Notes under the pieces: generated by a model | What the model saw: only the letters and a program-made list of their open reading frames with translations | What the model was told of the DNA's origin: nothing | Database searches by the model: none | Shown: in pieces, positions 34,946 through 43,523 of the stretch | How positions within the stretch are numbered: the first letter of the stretch is position 1 | How the letters are laid out: each line of letters begins with the position of its first letter | Program-made: the position numbers and the translations under genes | Assembly: GCA_035532535.1 (NCBI GenBank) | Contig: DATKQT010000001.1 | Span: forward strand, 1-43,643 | Reading direction: 5' to 3' | DNA from: Palsa-739 sp035532535 | GTDB lineage: Bacteria > Actinomycetota > Thermoleophilia > Gaiellales > Gaiellaceae | DNA: 43,643 nucleotides

Positions 34946-37007
34946 TGCCGCACGCAGCACTGCCGCGAGCCTGCTCGCCGTCGGCGTCCTCCTCGCCGCA
35001 ACGGGGTGGCTCTACGTCGCGCGTCCGGTCGTCTCCGTGCCGGGACCGGTGGTGCACGATGCGCTGGCCCTCGACGAGCTGTCGCAGCACGGGAGCGTGT
35101 CCATCTGGCTGTATCTGCTCGTCTGGGGTGCCGCCGCGTCCTTGCTCGGCCTCCTCGCCCGCTGGGCGCGCGCGGAGCGGCTCACGGCCGGGATGCTCCT
35201 TGGGCCTGCGGTCGCGGCCTGGCTCTACGCCGCCAACGGCGTGTCCATCCTCGTCGTGCGGCAGATTCCGGCGCATCAGGCGTTCCAGGCCGCGGCGGCG
35301 GAGCAGGCGGTCGTGCTTCCGGCCGTTCTCGCAGGGGTGGCCGGTGCGCTTCTCGGTCGGGCGCGGACGGTAGACAGGCCGAGGGCGCGCGTCGTCCTCT
35401 CGTGGCTCGTCGCCGGCGTGGGGCTGCTCGCCGCCCTGGACGGAATGTTCCCGGAGCACCGCCGTTCCCTCGTCGTCGCACTGGACGCCGCCCACGTGCA
35501 CGGGCTCTCCAAGGCGCTCGTCGTTCCGCTCGCGCTCGGGCTGATGGTGACGGCGCGTGGCCTCGTGCGCGGAAGCAGCCGGGCCTGGCAGCTTGCGATC
35601 ACGTTGCTGACGGTCCTGCTCGTGCTGCACCTCGAGCGCGGCTTCGACGACGGCGCGATCGTCACCGGACTGGCCGTCGTCGCGCTGCTCGCTCGGCGCG
35701 CTGACTTCCGGCTGCGAGGCGATCCGTCCTCCAAGCCGCGCATCGCGGTGCATGCGGCCGTGCTCGCGAGCGCCGTCGGCCTTTACGGGCTGATCACGCT
35801 GTGGGTGAACCGCCTCATGGCCGACCAGCCGTACACGATCGGGTTTGCGCTCCGCGTCACCGGCCGCGCGCTGGTGGGCCTAAGCCTCCACGGCGCTCAT
35901 CACCTGACAGGCCCGGTCGCGGACTGGTTCCCGCTCTCCGTCTTCCTGCTCGGTGTCGGCGGTGCGGTCGTTCTGCTGCTGGAGTGGCTCGGCCCCTGGC
36001 GCTATCGCCGCACATGCGGCGTGCACGAGCTGAACGTCGTCCGGCGGCTGGTCGCGATCTTCGGCGTCGACACGCTGGCACCGTTCGCGTTGCGATCGGA
36101 CAAGTCGTACTTCTGCGCGCGCGACGAGTCGGCGTTCCTCGCGTACCGCGTCGTCAACGGTGTGGCCGTCGTCGCGGGTGATCCAGTCGGTCGCGCCGGC
36201 GCGCGCGAGGAGCTCGTGCGGTCGTTCCTCGAGTTCGCGCACGATCGCGGCTGGCGGATAGCCGTCCTCGGGGCATCGGAGCGAGATCTCGATCTCTATC
36301 GCTCGGTGGGCCTGCGCGCGCTCTATCACGGCGACGAGGCCGTGGTCGAGACGGCGGCGTTCTCGCTCGACGGCAGGGCGATTCGCAAGGTGCGCCAGTC
36401 GGTGCATCGGCTGGAGAGCGCGGGCTACGCCGCGCGCGTGCTCCAGCCGAGTGAGATCGGCGGCGCGTTGCGCCAAGAGCTCGAGGAGATCGCACGTGCC
36501 TGGCGCGGAAACGCGCCGGAACGCGGCTTCGCCATGGCGTTCGACGCGCTCTTTCGCGCGGACGAGGACGACGCGGTCTTCGTCGTCGGAGTCGACGCGG
36601 CCGGGCACGCGCAGGGCTTCCTGCACTTTGCCGTGTGCCGGGCCGGGTCGGCGCTTTCGCTGTCCTCGATGCCGCGCGCGGCGGGCGTCCCGAACGGGTT
36701 CACCGAGTGGCTCATCTGCTCGTCGATCGACTGGGCGCGAACGCAGGGGTTTGCGCGCGTGTCGCTCAACTTCTCGCCGTTTGCCGCCCTGCTTTCCCCC
36801 GACGCCGAGCTGAGCGTCGGACAACGCCTCCAGGCTGCGACACTTCGTCGTATGAAGCCCTGGTTCCAGCTCGACAACCTGCTGCTCTTCAACCGGAAGT
36901 TCTTCCCCTCCTGGCAGCGGCGGTTCGTCGTGTACGAGCGGCGGCGCGACCTGCCGCGCGTGGGAATCGCGGCGCTCGCCGTCGAGGCGTACCTCCCCTT
37001 CCAGTGA
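34938..37007 (+). CDS. MprF-like aminoacyl-lipid synthase (DUF2156)
   Basis: 689 residues. The N-terminal half (1-370) has about eight to ten hydrophobic helices. The C-terminal half (about 380-680) is the soluble DUF2156/GNAT-like domain of bacterial MprF, containing SDKSYFCARDESAFLAYRV, VVAGDPVG, AVLGASERDLDLYRSVGLRA and GFTEWLICSSIDWA. MprF proteins transfer an amino acid (Lys or Ala) from aminoacyl-tRNA to phosphatidylglycerol and move the product across the membrane, altering surface charge. No lysyl-tRNA synthetase is fused, unlike mycobacterial LysX. The amino acid used cannot be told. It is coupled upstream to an esterase and downstream to an EamA-like transporter. Confidence 0.9.
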   Translation: MRSAARSTAASLLAVGVLLAATGWLYVARPVVSVPGPVVHDALALDELSQHGSVSIWLYLLVWGAAASLLGLLARWARAERLTAGMLLGPAVAAWLYAANGVSILVVRQIPAHQAFQAAAAEQAVVLPAVLAGVAGALLGRARTVDRPRARVVLSWLVAGVGLLAALDGMFPEHRRSLVVALDAAHVHGLSKALVVPLALGLMVTARGLVRGSSRAWQLAITLLTVLLVLHLERGFDDGAIVTGLAVVALLARRADFRLRGDPSSKPRIAVHAAVLASAVGLYGLITLWVNRLMADQPYTIGFALRVTGRALVGLSLHGAHHLTGPVADWFPLSVFLLGVGGAVVLLLEWLGPWRYRRTCGVHELNVVRRLVAIFGVDTLAPFALRSDKSYFCARDESAFLAYRVVNGVAVVAGDPVGRAGAREELVRSFLEFAHDRGWRIAVLGASERDLDLYRSVGLRALYHGDEAVVETAAFSLDGRAIRKVRQSVHRLESAGYAARVLQPSEIGGALRQELEEIARAWRGNAPERGFAMAFDALFRADEDDAVFVVGVDAAGHAQGFLHFAVCRAGSALSLSSMPRAAGVPNGFTEWLICSSIDWARTQGFARVSLNFSPFAALLSPDAELSVGQRLQAATLRRMKPWFQLDNLLLFNRKFFPSWQRRFVVYERRRDLPRVGIAALAVEAYLPFQ

Positions 37008-37813
37008 TCGCGGCCGGCCTCGCGCTGGCCGTCGGCTCCGCAATCGCGATCGGCGGCGGCTACGCGCTCCAACACTCCTCGGCGTCGCAGCTCCCGCCGC
37101 TCACGCTCCGCCGGCCGCTGCATTCGCTCGCCCTGCTCTTCCGCAGCGGCCGGTGGACGTTCGGCTTCTTCGCCGGCATCGGCGGCTGGGTGTTGTACGT
37201 CGTGGCGTTGCGCCTTGCGCCGCTCTCGCTCGTCCAGGCGGCGTCGGCGGGCGGCATCGGTGTGCTCGCGCTCGGAGGCGCGCGGCTGCGCAGGTCCGAG
37301 CGCGTCGGCGTCGGAGCGGCCCTCGGCGGGCTCGTGCTGCTCGCCTTCTCCGTGGGGGCGCACCCTCCGACGGCGCACGGCGCCGCCGCCGCAGTTGCGA
37401 TCTGGGTCGTCATCTCGGCGGCGTGCGCGGGCGCGCTCGCACGGTGGCGATCGTCGGCGGCGGCGCTCGGCACCGCCGCCGGCGTGCTGTACGCAGCCGG
37501 CGATGTCGCCACGAAGGCGGCCGTCGTCGGCGGGGCCCGGCTCGCGTTCGCGCCCGTCCTCCTCGCGTGCCACGGCCTCGCGTTCGTGTGCCTCCAGCTC
37601 GCCTTCCAGCGCGGCAGCCGGCTCGCGTCCGCCGGTCTCGCCGTCCTCTGGACGAACGCGCTGCCGATCGTGGCCGGGACGGTCCTCTTCTCGGAGGCGC
37701 TCCCGGGCGGCGTGCGCGGGGGTCTCCGGGTTGCCGCCTTCGCGCTCGTCCTCGCGGGCGGTGTCCTCCTCAGCCTCCGCGCACCGGTTGCAGAAACGCT
37801 CGAAGCGGTATGA
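37004..37813 (+). CDS. EamA/DMT-superfamily membrane transporter
   Basis: 269 residues with nine to ten hydrophobic helices in two related halves, as in drug/metabolite transporters. WVLYVVALRLAPLSLVQAA and AGLAVLWTNALPIVAGTVLFSE are typical EamA helices. The GTG overlaps the MprF-like stop by 4 nt, so it belongs to the same unit; it might move a lipid or amino-acid precursor, but this is speculation. The stop codon is the edge of the TetR-type palindrome that controls the next gene. Confidence 0.85.
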   Translation: MIAAGLALAVGSAIAIGGGYALQHSSASQLPPLTLRRPLHSLALLFRSGRWTFGFFAGIGGWVLYVVALRLAPLSLVQAASAGGIGVLALGGARLRRSERVGVGAALGGLVLLAFSVGAHPPTAHGAAAAVAIWVVISAACAGALARWRSSAAALGTAAGVLYAAGDVATKAAVVGGARLAFAPVLLACHGLAFVCLQLAFQRGSRLASAGLAVLWTNALPIVAGTVLFSEALPGGVRGGLRVAAFALVLAGGVLLSLRAPVAETLEAV

Positions 37814-37831
37814 TTGACTGACTAGTCAATC
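37812..37831 (+). promoter_or_regulatory. TetR-type operator palindrome before acyl-CoA dehydrogenase
   Basis: GATTGACT, spacer GACT, then AGTCAATC: perfect 8-bp arms, 16 nt upstream of ATG 37848. Size and spacing suit a TetR-family dimer controlling fatty-acid genes. No TetR gene is adjacent; the nearest is at 28770, and I did not find this sequence near it. Confidence 0.65.
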
Positions 37832-37847
37832 GACGCGGGAGTCGAGG

Positions 37848-39018
<1,171 letters not shown>

Positions 39019-39029
<11 letters not shown>

Positions 39030-39852
39030 GATCGACCTCTCCGGGCGAGTGGCGTTCGTTACCGGAGGCTCGCGCGGCCTCGGCCGGGCCGATGCGCTGA
39101 CGCTCGCGCGTGCGGGCGCCGACGTCGTCGTCGCCGACCTGCTCGTCGAGTCGCAGCTCTCCGAGGAGACCGACCGGTATGGGTCGCTCGCGACGGTCGC
39201 GCGCCAGCAGGGCCTCGTGCACACCGAGGAGACCATGCGCGACATCGAGGCGATGGGGAGGCGGGCGCTCGCCGTCCGCTGCGACGTCACGAACCGTGCG
39301 GAGGTCGACGCTGCGGTCGCGCGGACGGTCGAAGAGCTCGGCTCGCTCGATATCCTCGTCAACAACGCGGGCACGCTCGACCATGTAGCCCAGTTCCACG
39401 AGCAGTCCGCCGAGCTGTGGGAGCGCGACCTGCGCGTCAACCTCACGGGCGCGTTCAACTGTGCGCAGGCTGCGTGGCCTCACATGAAGGAGCGCGGCTG
39501 GGGCCGGATCGTGAACATGGCCTCGGTCGCCGGCACGCTCGGCGGGTTCGGGCAGGCCAGCTACTCGACGACGAAGGCGGGCCTGCTCGGCCTCACGAAG
39601 ACGCTCGCGATGGAGGGCGGCCGGCATGGGATCACGTGCAATGCGATCGTCCCCGGCGTGATCGGGACGGAGGCCTTCGAGATGGCCAACGCGGCGATGA
39701 ACGAGCGCATCGTCAGGCGCACGGCGCTCCGGCGGCCGGGCGAGCCGCAGGAGATCGCGAACGTCGTGGCGTTCCTCTGCTCCGACCTCGCGGCCTACGT
39801 CACCGGCGTGGAGCTGAACGTCAGCGGCGGAGTCGAGCTCTTCGTCTTCTGA
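39019..39852 (+). CDS. Short-chain dehydrogenase (3-hydroxyacyl-CoA/3-oxoacyl reductase type)
   Basis: A 277-residue SDR. TGGSRGLG at 15-22 binds the nucleotide, NNAG follows, and the catalytic Y and K are in ASYSTTKAGLLGL. It has about 20 extra residues after the second strand (region LLVESQLSEETDRYGSLATV), a place where mycofactocin-associated SDRs also carry an insertion, although the rest is not clearly that family. Coupled to the acyl-CoA dehydrogenase, it would most simply oxidise the 3-hydroxyacyl-CoA of the same pathway. GTG start. Confidence 0.92.
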
Positions 39853-39910
39853 GCGGCAGCCGGGATGCGTTCCTGCCCGAAAAAGAAGAGGGCAAAGCAG
39901 ACGACGCCGG

Positions 39911-40324
39911 CTACGCCTCCGCTGTCCGGATAGCGTCGGCCAGCCAATCGGGGATGCGTGTGGGGCGGAACGTCTTCGCGTCCACGCAGGCGTGCGCCGT
40001 CCAGCCGTCCGCCATCGGCATGCCGTCTGCGCGGATGATTTCGTAGTCGTAGCGGAACCGCGCTCCGCGCAGGCCGACGCAGCGCGTGTACACATCCAGC
40101 TCGTCGTCGAAACGCGCCGGAACGCGGTAACGGCAGTACGACTCGAGCACGAGCGCCTCGATCCCGTGATCTCGCAGCGTCTGGTATCCGCCGGCGTACG
40201 CGCGCAGGTATTCGACGCGTGCGACCTCGAACCACACCGGGTACGCGGCGTTGTGCGCAACCCCCTGCGCGTCGGTGTCCGCGAAGCGCACGCGGACCCG
40301 CGTCGAGAACGAGAACCCTTCCAC
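39911..40324 (-). CDS. Acyl-CoA thioesterase, hot-dog (YbgC/4HBT) family
   Basis: 137 residues. The VRFADTDAQGVAHNAAYPVW motif holds the catalytic aspartate D18 of the YbgC/4-hydroxybenzoyl-CoA thioesterase group. It hydrolyses acyl-CoA to acid and CoA. The GTG start at 40324 has a TAGAGT box ending 6 nt upstream that overlaps the sirtuin promoter. It converges on the SDR gene with 58 nt between stops, in which I see no clear terminator. Confidence 0.92.
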   Translation of the reverse strand: MEGFSFSTRVRVRFADTDAQGVAHNAAYPVWFEVARVEYLRAYAGGYQTLRDHGIEALVLESYCRYRVPARFDDELDVYTRCVGLRGARFRYDYEIIRADGMPMADGWTAHACVDAKTFRPTRIPDWLADAIRTAEA

Positions 40325-40330
40325 GGAGCA

Positions 40331-40340
40331 ACTCTACGAT
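40331..40340. promoter_or_regulatory. Overlapping divergent -10 boxes (thioesterase and sirtuin)
   Basis: ACTCTACGAT holds two boxes: forward TACGAT (40335-40340), 6 nt before ATG 40347, and reverse TAGAGT (40336-40331), 6 nt before GTG 40324. They share the two bases 40335-40336, and only 22 nt separate the start codons. Confidence 0.55.
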
Positions 40341-40346
40341 GAGCGC

Positions 40347-41087
40347 ATGTCGGTCGAGCGTCTCGCCGAGCTGCTGCGTGAGCACCAGCCCTGTGTCGTG
40401 CTCACCGGCGCAGGCGTCAGCACGGAGTCGGGAATCCCGGACTTCCGGTCGCCGACGGGAATCTGGCGCCGGTACGACCCGATGGAGTATGCGACCATCG
40501 CTGCCTTCCTCGCCGACCCGGAGAAGGTCTGGGGCTTCTACGGAAAGCGGCTTGCGTCGCTCGCGGATGTCGAGCCAAACGTCGGCCATCGCGCGCTCGC
40601 CGACCTGGAGCAGCGCGGCTGGGTCGACGCGATCGTGACGCAGAACGTCGACGGGCTGCACGAGCGCGCAGGCTCGCGGACGGTCGTCGAGGTGCACGGA
40701 TCGATTCGAACGTCCAGCTGCCTCGAATGCGGTACCGCTGTGCCGTTCGCCGAGGCGCTCGCCCGACTGCCGGTTCCGGCCTGCGCAACGTGCGGACGCG
40801 TCCTCAAGCCAGACGTCGTCATGTTCGGCGAGCTGCTTCCGCAGGCGGCGATGGACCGCGCGGTCCGTCTCGCATCCGAGGCCGGGCTCCTGCTCGTCGT
40901 CGGCTCGTCGCTCGAGGTGTATCCGGTCGCCGGCCTTCCGCTCGAGACCCTGGCGGCGGGCGGCAAGCTCGCGATCGTCAATCGCGGCGAGACCCAGTTC
41001 GATGTCGATGCCGCCGTCTGCATCGACGCCGGCGCGGGCGAGACACTCTCGGCCCTTGCCGAGGCGCTACCCGATCGACTGCAGTGA
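40347..41087 (+). CDS. Sir2-family NAD-dependent protein deacylase
   Basis: 246 residues. GAGVSTESGIPDFRS binds NAD, QNVDGLHERAG holds the nicotinamide pocket, and the catalytic base is H117 in VVEVHGS. A zinc site is formed by C125, C128, C146 and C149. It removes acetyl or other acyl groups from lysines and could reset acyl-CoA synthetases or metabolic enzymes; pairing with the divergent thioesterase suits acyl control. The ATG at 40347 is preferred because of the -10 box 6 nt upstream. The 3' end overlaps the next convergent gene by 21 nt. Confidence 0.95.
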   Translation: MSVERLAELLREHQPCVVLTGAGVSTESGIPDFRSPTGIWRRYDPMEYATIAAFLADPEKVWGFYGKRLASLADVEPNVGHRALADLEQRGWVDAIVTQNVDGLHERAGSRTVVEVHGSIRTSSCLECGTAVPFAEALARLPVPACATCGRVLKPDVVMFGELLPQAAMDRAVRLASEAGLLLVVGSSLEVYPVAGLPLETLAAGGKLAIVNRGETQFDVDAAVCIDAGAGETLSALAEALPDRLQ

Positions 41088-42569
41088 GGCCGCGAAGATC
41101 GCCTCGTGCAGGCGGCGCCCGGTCGGCGCGATCGCGAGGGTGTACACGGGCACGGCGCGGTCGCCCGCGAACGCCGTCGCGAGGTAGTCGCCGACCATGC
41201 GGCCCTCCGCTTCGGCCAGCCATGACATCTGCATCGCCTCGGTGTCGAGCCGGAGCGGCTTCGTCCAGCTCGCGCCGCCGTCGGGGGACTGCACGAAGGC
41301 GACGCCGAGCGCGCACGCGCCCTTCGCGCACGAGCCGGGGGTGTAGTACGCATAGACGAGCCCGAGATGCCCGGGCCGGGATGGATCGGCGCCGAGCCCG
41401 GGAATCATCGCGTCGAGCGTCGACGACGTGGAAGCGAGGGGCACGCGCGACGGCGCGCTCCACGTGACACCGTCCGTCGAGCTCGAGATGACGATGTCGT
41501 TCGCGGTGCACGACACGCGGAAACGGCAGTCTGCCCACGACGCGAACAGCGTCCCCGCAGCGTCGATCGCCAGGGACGGAAGCGAGATCGCGCGCATGGG
41601 GTCGTTGTTCGACGAGCTCAGCGTCGCGAGCGTCGTCCGCGTGAACGTCGCACCGCCGTCGGTCGAACGGAAGCTCTCGATCGTCCCCGTCAGCGCCTGC
41701 TCGCTCGTGTAGTTCCCCGCGATCGTGACGAGCGTGCCGTCGGGGAGGACGGCAGGTTGTGTGCCGACGAGAACGCCGGTCGCGCGAACCGGCGTTGACC
41801 AGGTCACGCCTCCGTCGTCGCTCGACTGGCTGACCGTGATGTTCTTGTCGTCGTCGGTATAGAGGGCGTAGCACCGTCCGCGGAACGGGCTCGACACGCC
41901 GTTGTCGCATGCGACCCATTCCTTGTCGAGCGCCGGTCCGGTCGCCGCGGTGACGGGCGCCGACCAGTGCAGGCCGTCGCTCGAGTGCGCGACCGTGATA
42001 CGCGTTCCGCCCTGCTCGATCGTCAGCGTCGATATGAGCCAGACGGCGTGGGCGGCGTCGTATGCAACGCTCGGATCGGACGCCGCACTCCCCGGACCGG
42101 CGGGCGTCGACTCGACGGTGACGCCGGGGAGCAGGCCACGCGTCCAGGTCTCGCCCGAGTCGTTCGAGACCGCGAACCCGATGTTCGAGGCGCCGCCGCT
42201 CGCGAACCTTCCCACCTGGTAGGCCGCGACGACCGTGGTTCCCCAGGCGAAGTCGGCGGGCTCGACCGCTGTCTCGTGCTGTCCGGCCGGGTTCGTCGAC
42301 GTATCGACCGAGAGGCGGCGGGAGACGACCTGGCAGTTCGCGGCCACCTTGTCACCGAGATCGGCGGAGACGACGTTGAAGCCGCCTCCGCAATCGACGC
42401 GGTCGACGCCGCCCCAGGCTGCTTGCACGAAGTCGTTGCCCGGGCCGCCGACGAGGTGGTCGGGCGCGGCCGTGCCGAGGATGGTTCCGCCCTGCTTCGG
42501 CGCATGAATCGTGGCCGCCGCGGCCGGAGCAGCGAACGCGAGCACGAGCCCGATCAGCAGCCGGCGCAT
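41067..42569 (-). CDS. Secreted Asp-box (sialidase-like) propeller with RTX-like N-terminal domain
   Basis: 500 residues. The signal peptide (1-19, ends APAAAA) is followed by an RTX-like glycine/aspartate-rich stretch (about 28-82: GGPGNDFVQAAWGGVDRVDC, ADLGDKVAANC). The remainder is a beta-propeller with at least six Asp-boxes: SNDSGETW, SSDGLHW, SDDGGVTW, STDGGATF, STDGVTW and SPDGGASW. Asp-box propellers include sialidases and carbohydrate-binding proteins. The usual sialidase arginine triad is not evident, so activity is doubtful. Several cysteines fit an extracellular location. TACGCT (42584-42579 reverse) ends 9 nt before the ATG. Confidence 0.85.
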   Translation of the reverse strand: MRRLLIGLVLAFAAPAAAATIHAPKQGGTILGTAAPDHLVGGPGNDFVQAAWGGVDRVDCGGGFNVVSADLGDKVAANCQVVSRRLSVDTSTNPAGQHETAVEPADFAWGTTVVAAYQVGRFASGGASNIGFAVSNDSGETWTRGLLPGVTVESTPAGPGSAASDPSVAYDAAHAVWLISTLTIEQGGTRITVAHSSDGLHWSAPVTAATGPALDKEWVACDNGVSSPFRGRCYALYTDDDKNITVSQSSDDGGVTWSTPVRATGVLVGTQPAVLPDGTLVTIAGNYTSEQALTGTIESFRSTDGGATFTRTTLATLSSSNNDPMRAISLPSLAIDAAGTLFASWADCRFRVSCTANDIVISSSTDGVTWSAPSRVPLASTSSTLDAMIPGLGADPSRPGHLGLVYAYYTPGSCAKGACALGVAFVQSPDGGASWTKPLRLDTEAMQMSWLAEAEGRMVGDYLATAFAGDRAVPVYTLAIAPTGRRLHEAIFAASLQSIG

Positions 42570-42578
42570 CGAGTTCGC

Positions 42579-42606
42579 AGCGTAACCGCCCGGGCTCTCG
42601 TAGACT
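42579..42606. promoter_or_regulatory. Divergent leaderless -10 boxes
   Basis: Reverse TACGCT (42584-42579) ends 9 nt before ATG 42569. Forward TAGACT (42601-42606) ends 7 nt before GTG 42614. Both genes start with no visible Shine-Dalgarno sequence. Confidence 0.45.
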
Positions 42607-42613
42607 GTGCGTC

Positions 42614-42862
42614 GTGACCGAGGAGAAGCGCACCGACCTACTCGGCAAGCTGTCGGAGCTGAGCGAAGAGGCGATCCACCGGTTGCAGGATGCGCCGGGC
42701 GGCGATCGCGTCGTCAGCACGATGAACTCGATGAAGGACCGGCTCGACGAGCTTCAGCGGCGCGTCCGCGGGATCGACGAGCTCGAGGCGCGCCTCAGCG
42801 CGCTCGAGCGGAAGGTCGAGAAGCTGTCGAAGGACGCCGGGAGCACGAAGACCAAGTCGTAA
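42614..42862 (+). CDS. Small coiled-coil protein
   Basis: 82 residues, highly charged and predicted almost wholly helical. The second half (LDELQRRVRGIDELEARLSA, LERKVEKL) has clear heptads, so it probably forms a coiled-coil dimer. No known domain. The last 68 nt lie opposite the 3' end of the PAP2-like gene. The GTG start is supported by the -10 box. Confidence 0.75.
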   Translation: MTEEKRTDLLGKLSELSEEAIHRLQDAPGGDRVVSTMNSMKDRLDELQRRVRGIDELEARLSALERKVEKLSKDAGSTKTKS

Positions 42863-43457
42863 GGAGGAGCGCGGCTGCGACCAGGAGCCCACCGACGATG
42901 TCGGAGGGGACGTGCTGGCCGCCGAGCTCGATCAGCGCCAGGGAGCAGACGGCCCACGCGATCGCCCAGCGTGCGAGGCGCGGCCACGCCCACGCGACGG
43001 CACACGCGACGAGCACCGTGCGGATCGTGTGACCGCTCGGATATGAGGAGTCGAAGCTTGCGAGGTGCACGCCGTGGGCGAAGAGCAACGGTCGCGTGAG
43101 GGTCGCTTTCACGAGCAGCTCGATCACGTTCCCGGCGGCATAAGCCGCCGCGAAGGTCGCGCCCGCACGGCCGCGCAGCCGAAGGCAGGCGGCGGCGACG
43201 ATCACCGTTGCCGGCGTGAACGACGCCGGCAACGTGACGAGCTCGGCGACGATGTGCACCACGCCGTGCCAGTGCACGTCCCAGAGCGGGATGACCGCGC
43301 TCGCGAGTGTGGACGTGCCGCTGAAGTCGGCGCCCGGCATCGCATGGCCGACCGCCCACTGGTCGATCGACGTCAGGTCCCCATGGGCGACGAGCACTGC
43401 GAGGACGGCGAACGCGCCTGCGGCGACCGCCGCGGCCGCGGCTTTAGAGGCTCTCAC
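42795..43457 (-). CDS. PAP2-like membrane phosphatase with degenerate third motif
   Basis: 220 residues with five to six membrane helices. Motif 1 is KATLTRP (K117, R122, P123), motif 2 is PSGH (140-143), and motif 3 is normally SR-x5-H-x3-D. Here H182 and D186 remain, but L175 and I176 stand where Ser and Arg should be. PAP2 enzymes dephosphorylate lipid phosphates. Loss of the motif-3 arginine suggests reduced or altered activity. The C-terminal tail is arginine- and serine-rich and encoded opposite the coiled-coil gene. GTG start at 43457. Confidence 0.8.
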   Translation of the reverse strand: MRASKAAAAAVAAGAFAVLAVLVAHGDLTSIDQWAVGHAMPGADFSGTSTLASAVIPLWDVHWHGVVHIVAELVTLPASFTPATVIVAAACLRLRGRAGATFAAAYAAGNVIELLVKATLTRPLLFAHGVHLASFDSSYPSGHTIRTVLVACAVAWAWPRLARWAIAWAVCSLALIELGGQHVPSDIVGGLLVAAALLLTTWSSCSRRPSTASRPSARAR

Positions 43458-43523
43458 ATAATGATGTTCGTCGATCCGGGCGCAATCGGCGAGTGCGATG
43501 CAAGGACGCAGGGAGGGAGCCTC

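Noticed and set aside
39853..39910. Bidirectional terminator between the SDR and thioesterase genes
   Set aside because: Only a weak 5-bp TGCCC/GGGCA pairing with a long purine-rich loop; not convincing.
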